A stretch of 64,000 nucleotides of DNA from Agrococcus jejuensis (lineage in GTDB: Bacteria; Actinomycetota; Actinomycetes; Actinomycetales; Microbacteriaceae), in assembly GCF_007679035.1 (NCBI RefSeq), contig NZ_VEFR01000002.1:599245-663244 (forward strand), given 5' to 3'. This document shows, in pieces, positions 61,035-64,000 of this stretch. Under the pieces are notes generated by a model. That model had not been told where the DNA came from and ran no database searches. It saw only the letters and a list, made by a program, of their open reading frames with translations. The position numbers and the translations under genes are program-made. Within the stretch, counting starts at the first letter, position 1. The number at the start of each line of letters is the position of its first letter.

Positions 61035-61511
61035 ATGCGCACGCGAACCCTGACCCTCTCCGCGCTCGCCGGTGCCGGGCTGCTGCTGCTCGGCGGCTGC
61101 GCCGCCGGCGACGAGGCACCCGACGCGAGCGAGCCGACCGCGAGCGAGAGCGCCGATCCCAGCGCATCCGCCTCCCCCGCGCCCACCGAGATCACGCCCG
61201 GCGCCACGGCCGAGACCCTCGCGGGCACGTCGTGGTTCGGCACCGCCGAGGGCGTCGCCGAGGTGACGTTCACGCTGAACGCCGACGGCACCGTCGACTT
61301 CGAGAGCTTCAACGGCCAGCCGTTCGACGCCCCGACCGACGTGTGGAGCGTCGACGGCGAGACGTTCTCGCTCACGATCTCGCAGCTGCAGGCGCCCACG
61401 GGCGAGGTCGTCGACATCGTCTTCACGGGCACCGCCGCGACCGGTGGCATGGAGCTCGTCGGCGACGACGGCAGCGGCACGCAGTACGCGATGACGATCG
61501 CCCAGGTCTGA
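61035..61511 (+). CDS. Putative small lipoprotein
   Basis: 158 residues. Signal peptide with lipobox LGGC (Cys20), a Ser/Ala/Glu/Pro linker of about 40 residues, then a single beta-barrel-like domain (LAGTSWFGTAEGVAEVTFTLNADGTVDFESFNG, then SLTISQLQAPTGEVVDIVFTGTA) of lipocalin-like or META-like pattern. Anchored outside; function unknown. Confidence 0.78.
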   Translation: MRTRTLTLSALAGAGLLLLGGCAAGDEAPDASEPTASESADPSASASPAPTEITPGATAETLAGTSWFGTAEGVAEVTFTLNADGTVDFESFNGQPFDAPTDVWSVDGETFSLTISQLQAPTGEVVDIVFTGTAATGGMELVGDDGSGTQYAMTIAQV

Positions 61512-61530
61512 GGCGAGCGGCGCACGCACC

Positions 61531-61536
61531 TAGGCT
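61531..61536 (+). promoter_or_regulatory. -10 element of the yaeQ-like gene
   Basis: TAGGCT followed by seven bases and the ATG at 61544. Confidence 0.5.
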
Positions 61537-61543
61537 CGAGACC

Positions 61544-62083
61544 ATGGGCATCGGCGCGACCATCCACACGTTCGACGTGGCGCTCGCCGACGTCGACCGC
61601 GGCGTCTACGACGACCTCTCGTTCAAGGTCGCGCAGCACCCGTCGGAGACGCTCGCGTTCCTCACGACCCGGGTGCTCGCGTACCTGCTCGAGTTCGAGG
61701 AGGGCATCGCGTTCGGCGACTCCCTCTCGGGCGGCGACGAGCCGGCCGTGCTCGTGCGCGACCTCACCGGTGCGCTGCAGGCGTGGATCGAGGTGGGCGC
61801 GCCCGAGGCCGACCGCATCCACCGCGGCAGCATGGCCGCCGAGCGCTGCGCCGTCTACACGCACCGCGACCCCGACAAGGTGGCCGGCCGGTGGGCGGGC
61901 AAGCGCATCCACAAGGCAGAGCACGTGCGGCTCGTGTCGTTCGACGACGGGTTCGTGGATGCGGTCGCAGACGCGATCGCGCGCCGCACGACCATGGCGT
62001 TCTCGGTGACCGAGGGCGTCGTCTACGCCGAGGTGAACGGCACGACGCTCTCGAGCGCGATCCACGAGCGCCGCGCAGGCTGA
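61544..62083 (+). CDS. yaeQ: YaeQ-family protein
   Basis: 179 residues. MGIGATIHTFDVALADVDRGVYDDLSFKVAQHPSETLAFLTTRVLAYLLEFEEGIAFG is the diagnostic YaeQ N-terminus (PD-(D/E)XK-like fold), and AVYTHRDP the central strand. The family is linked to transcription elongation effects in enterobacteria but its biochemistry is open. TGATG overlap with the next gene. Confidence 0.93.
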   Translation: MGIGATIHTFDVALADVDRGVYDDLSFKVAQHPSETLAFLTTRVLAYLLEFEEGIAFGDSLSGGDEPAVLVRDLTGALQAWIEVGAPEADRIHRGSMAAERCAVYTHRDPDKVAGRWAGKRIHKAEHVRLVSFDDGFVDAVADAIARRTTMAFSVTEGVVYAEVNGTTLSSAIHERRAG

Positions 62084-63225
62084 TGCAGCCCGAGCGCGGC
62101 ACGCTCTCGTCGCTCGTCGTCGCGGGCGTCGCGCTCATCGCGTGCTGCTACGGCCTCGCCCGATTCGCGTACGGGCTCTTCGCGCCCGACTTCGCGCGCG
62201 ACTTCGCCCTCACGCCCGCCCTCTCCGGCCTCATCGGCTCGGGCGGGTACGTCGGCTACTGCGTCGCGATCGTCGCGAGCACCGTCGCGACGCCACGGCT
62301 CGGCGCACGCCGCGTCGCGGTGGCTGCGGGCGTGCTCGCGACGGCGGGCATCGCGACGGTCGCGGCCGCGCCGAATGCGACGGTGCTCGCGATCGGCATC
62401 CTCGTCGCCGGCTCGAGCACGGGCGTGGCCTCGCCGCCGCTCGCCGCAGCCGTCGCCGCCGCCATCCGCGAGCGGTCGCGCGACGCCGCGCAGACGATCG
62501 TCAACGCCGGCACGGGCATCGGCGTGCTCGTGTCGGGCCCCGTCGCGGTGCTGCTCGCCGACGACTGGCGCGTCGCGTGGACGATCTTCGCGGTCGTCGC
62601 CGCCGGCGTCACCGTCTGGGCGGCGTTCGCCGTGCCGGATGCTCGCCCAGAGGCGGGCGGGTCGACGGCGTCGCCCGTGCGGCCGTCGCGACCGCTCGCG
62701 CTGCTCGTCGCCGCCGCAGCGACGATGGGCGTCGGCAGCATCGGCGTGTGGACGTTCGGCAGGCAGGCGGTGCTCGACGCCGGTGCCGCGGACTGGGTCG
62801 CCCCGGCCGTCTGGACGGCGATCGGCGCTGCCGGGGTGCTCGGCGCCTTCGCCGGCGCGCTCATCGCCCGCATCGGCATCCGCTGGTCGTGGGCGCTCGG
62901 CATGGTCGCGATGGCGGCCGGCGGGGCAGCGCTCGCGCTGCTCGCGGCGAGTCCCGTCGCGGCGCTCGCCGCCGGGGCGGTCTTCGGCGCCGCCTACATC
63001 GCGCTCACGGGCGTGCTGCTCGTGTGGTCGACGCGGCTCGTGCCGGGCCGGGCGGCGTTCGGCGTCGGCCTCGCCTTCCTCGCGATCGCCGTGGGCCAGG
63101 CGATCGGCGCTCCCGTCGTCGGCGTCGTGGCCGACGCGGTGCCGCTCGCGGCCGTGCTCGTCGGATGCGCTGCGATCGCAGCCGTCGGCGCGGTGCTCGC
63201 GCCGCGGCGCATGCCCGCGCCCTGA
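62083..63225 (+). CDS. MFS transporter, YbfB/YjiJ-like
   Basis: 380 residues, 12 transmembrane helices. ACCYGLARFAYGLFAPDFARDFALTPALSGLIGSGGYVGYC opens with the RFAYG motif of this MFS group, and VGSIGVWTFGRQAVLDAG starts the second half. Substrate unknown. Coupled to yaeQ by a one-base overlap (TGATG). Confidence 0.9.
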   Translation: MQPERGTLSSLVVAGVALIACCYGLARFAYGLFAPDFARDFALTPALSGLIGSGGYVGYCVAIVASTVATPRLGARRVAVAAGVLATAGIATVAAAPNATVLAIGILVAGSSTGVASPPLAAAVAAAIRERSRDAAQTIVNAGTGIGVLVSGPVAVLLADDWRVAWTIFAVVAAGVTVWAAFAVPDARPEAGGSTASPVRPSRPLALLVAAAATMGVGSIGVWTFGRQAVLDAGAADWVAPAVWTAIGAAGVLGAFAGALIARIGIRWSWALGMVAMAAGGAALALLAASPVAALAAGAVFGAAYIALTGVLLVWSTRLVPGRAAFGVGLAFLAIAVGQAIGAPVVGVVADAVPLAAVLVGCAAIAAVGAVLAPRRMPAP

Positions 63226-63244
63226 CCGGCGCGGCGTCCGCGGC

Positions 63245-63823
63245 TCAGGCGGCCGCGACCGTGCGCCGCATGACCGTGTTCCTCAACCCCTTCGGGCGCA
63301 CGAACGCGAACCCGGCCGCCTCGTACATCGCGCGCGTGCCGTTGTAGACGAACGAGTTGCTCATGCGCTTCTCGTCGACCTCGTGCGGGTAGCCCTCGAC
63401 GACGCCGCCGCCCGCCGCGGCGATGAGGTCGAGCGCCCCGTCGAGCGCCGTGCGGGCGAGACCGTTCCGCCGGAACCGCTTGTCGACGAAGATGCACGTC
63501 ACCCGGTAGTCGGGCACGGCATCAGACTCCGCGTCGTACTGCTTGCGGTGGTGGATGTTCGGCAGCTCGGCGGGCGTGCCGAACTCCGCCCACGCCACGG
63601 CCTCGCCGTCGACCATCACGAGCGCCGCGTGGGCGACGCCCGCCTCGACGAGCTGCCGCTTCGCCTTCCTGCTGCCCTCGTAGCCGGGCTCACGGGCCGG
63701 GCAGTCGTGGAAGTAGGTGCACCAGCAGCCGCCGAAGATGCCGCCGTGCCGCTCGACGAGGCCTGCGAACGCATCCCACGTGTCGACCGACAGCGGCTCG
63801 ATGGTGTGCGCGACCTGCGTCAT
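63245..63823 (-). CDS. GNAT-family N-acetyltransferase
   Basis: 192 residues. The acetyl-CoA loop is VDKRFRRNGLARTALDGALDLI; YPHEVDEKRMSNSFVYNGTRAMYEAAGFAFV is the C-terminal GNAT part. GGCWCTYFHDCPA near residue 32 is a Cys/Trp-rich signature of a GNAT subgroup with unknown substrate. Convergent with the MFS gene. Confidence 0.9.
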   Translation of the reverse strand: MTQVAHTIEPLSVDTWDAFAGLVERHGGIFGGCWCTYFHDCPAREPGYEGSRKAKRQLVEAGVAHAALVMVDGEAVAWAEFGTPAELPNIHHRKQYDAESDAVPDYRVTCIFVDKRFRRNGLARTALDGALDLIAAAGGGVVEGYPHEVDEKRMSNSFVYNGTRAMYEAAGFAFVRPKGLRNTVMRRTVAAA

Positions 63824-63830
63824 GAGCGCG

Positions 63831-63836
63831 AGCCTA
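63831..63836 (-). promoter_or_regulatory. -10 element of the GNAT gene
   Basis: TAGGCT on the minus strand, seven bases before the ATG at 63823. Confidence 0.5.
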
Positions 63837-63882
63837 GGTCGGATGCGGGCGGGCGTCCACGCATGGCGCCAGACGTCGCGCG

Positions 63883-63888
63883 TAGGGT
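63883..63888 (+). promoter_or_regulatory. -10 element of the gene at 63896
   Basis: TAGGGT followed by seven bases and the ATG. Confidence 0.5.
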
Positions 63889-63895
63889 GCGCTGC

Positions 63896-64000
63896 ATGGA
63901 GATGCTCACTGGCTCGCACCTCGTCGAGGCCGGCCTCGACGACTGGCGTCACCTCGCGCAGGGGCTGCATGCACGATTCGCCGTCGACGGGCTCGCCACC
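63896..64000 (+). CDS. 4a-hydroxytetrahydrobiopterin dehydratase-like protein (5' part)
   Basis: The first 35 residues, running off the right edge: LTGSHLVEAGLDDWRHLAQ and LHARFAVDGLAT match the start of actinobacterial pterin-4a-carbinolamine dehydratase-like proteins (LxxxW..... ..RF.f.dF). The catalytic His region lies outside the window, so the call rests on the N-terminus only. Confidence 0.65.
   Translation, partial: MEMLTGSHLVEAGLDDWRHLAQGLHARFAVDGLAT

Overview
This window looks like a chromosomal segment of a high-GC actinobacterium, most probably a member of the Microbacteriaceae (an Agrococcus-like genome is a reasonable guess). The grounds are the very high GC content, a class Ib nrdHIEF ribonucleotide reductase operon, an actinobacterial C50-carotenoid cluster with the split CrtYe/CrtYf cyclase, a DUF4839 protein, many lipoproteins with short lipoboxes, and many genes that appear leaderless (a TANNNT -10 element ending 6 to 7 bases before the start codon). 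I see no rRNA, tRNA, CRISPR array, phage module or transposase.

Layout. 0-5.3 kb: the 5' part of a LacI regulator gene, an enoyl-reductase-like MDR enzyme, an ohrR-ohr peroxide-resistance pair with a palindromic operator, a truncated ArsR remnant overlapping an AHSA1/SRPBCC gene, a GH13 glycosidase and two small genes. 5.3-9.7 kb: nrdHIEF behind two NrdR-like boxes and a cluster of DnaA-box-like motifs. 9.8-19.7 kb: an APC permease, a 1032-residue protein of unknown function with an internal duplication, two PPOX/F420-type flavin-binding proteins, an inserted-looking DUF4839 gene, glycerate kinase, an SDR, and a VOC protein divergent from a TetR gene with paired operators. 19.9-26 kb: a carbohydrate locus (transketolase, ROK regulator, three-subunit ascorbate-family PTS). 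26-33.9 kb: a frameshifted XRE regulator divergent from an SDR, YbaK, a DUF998-like membrane protein, small acidic proteins, an MBL hydrolase, NUDIX, and two lipoproteins. 33.9-40 kb: idi-crtB-crtI-crtYe-crtYf-crtEb followed by an SDR/DUF2867 protein. 40-45.5 kb: MarR, an MT0933-type antitoxin-like protein, a GyrI-like protein, an MFS transporter and a Pif1/RecD-like helicase. 45.5-52.9 kb: an amine/gamma-glutamyl metabolism locus with APC permease, TIM-barrel amidohydrolase, glutamine-synthetase-like ligase, two paralogous class II amidohydrolases, RpiR and TetR. 53-64 kb: a histidine phosphatase overlapping a CopD-CtaG fusion, HU, two coupled lipoproteins, a YczE/MocR divergent pair with twin operators, YaeQ, MFS, GNAT and the start of a pterin-carbinolamine dehydratase.

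The most unusual features are non-coding. A 19-bp unit (GTTGCGAGGTGCGSTTCTC) builds four intergenic arrays between 9.7 and 26.2 kb, one with a perfect 32-bp inverted repeat and one with six tandem units. A second, 57-nt palindromic element occurs twice, 31 kb apart. The most interesting gene set is the gamma-glutamyl locus: an adjacent, overlapping glutamine-synthetase-like gene and amidohydrolase gene correspond to the two halves of fungal FluG-type fusion proteins, and they sit beside two class II N-terminal-nucleophile amidohydrolases that could remove the glutamyl group again.
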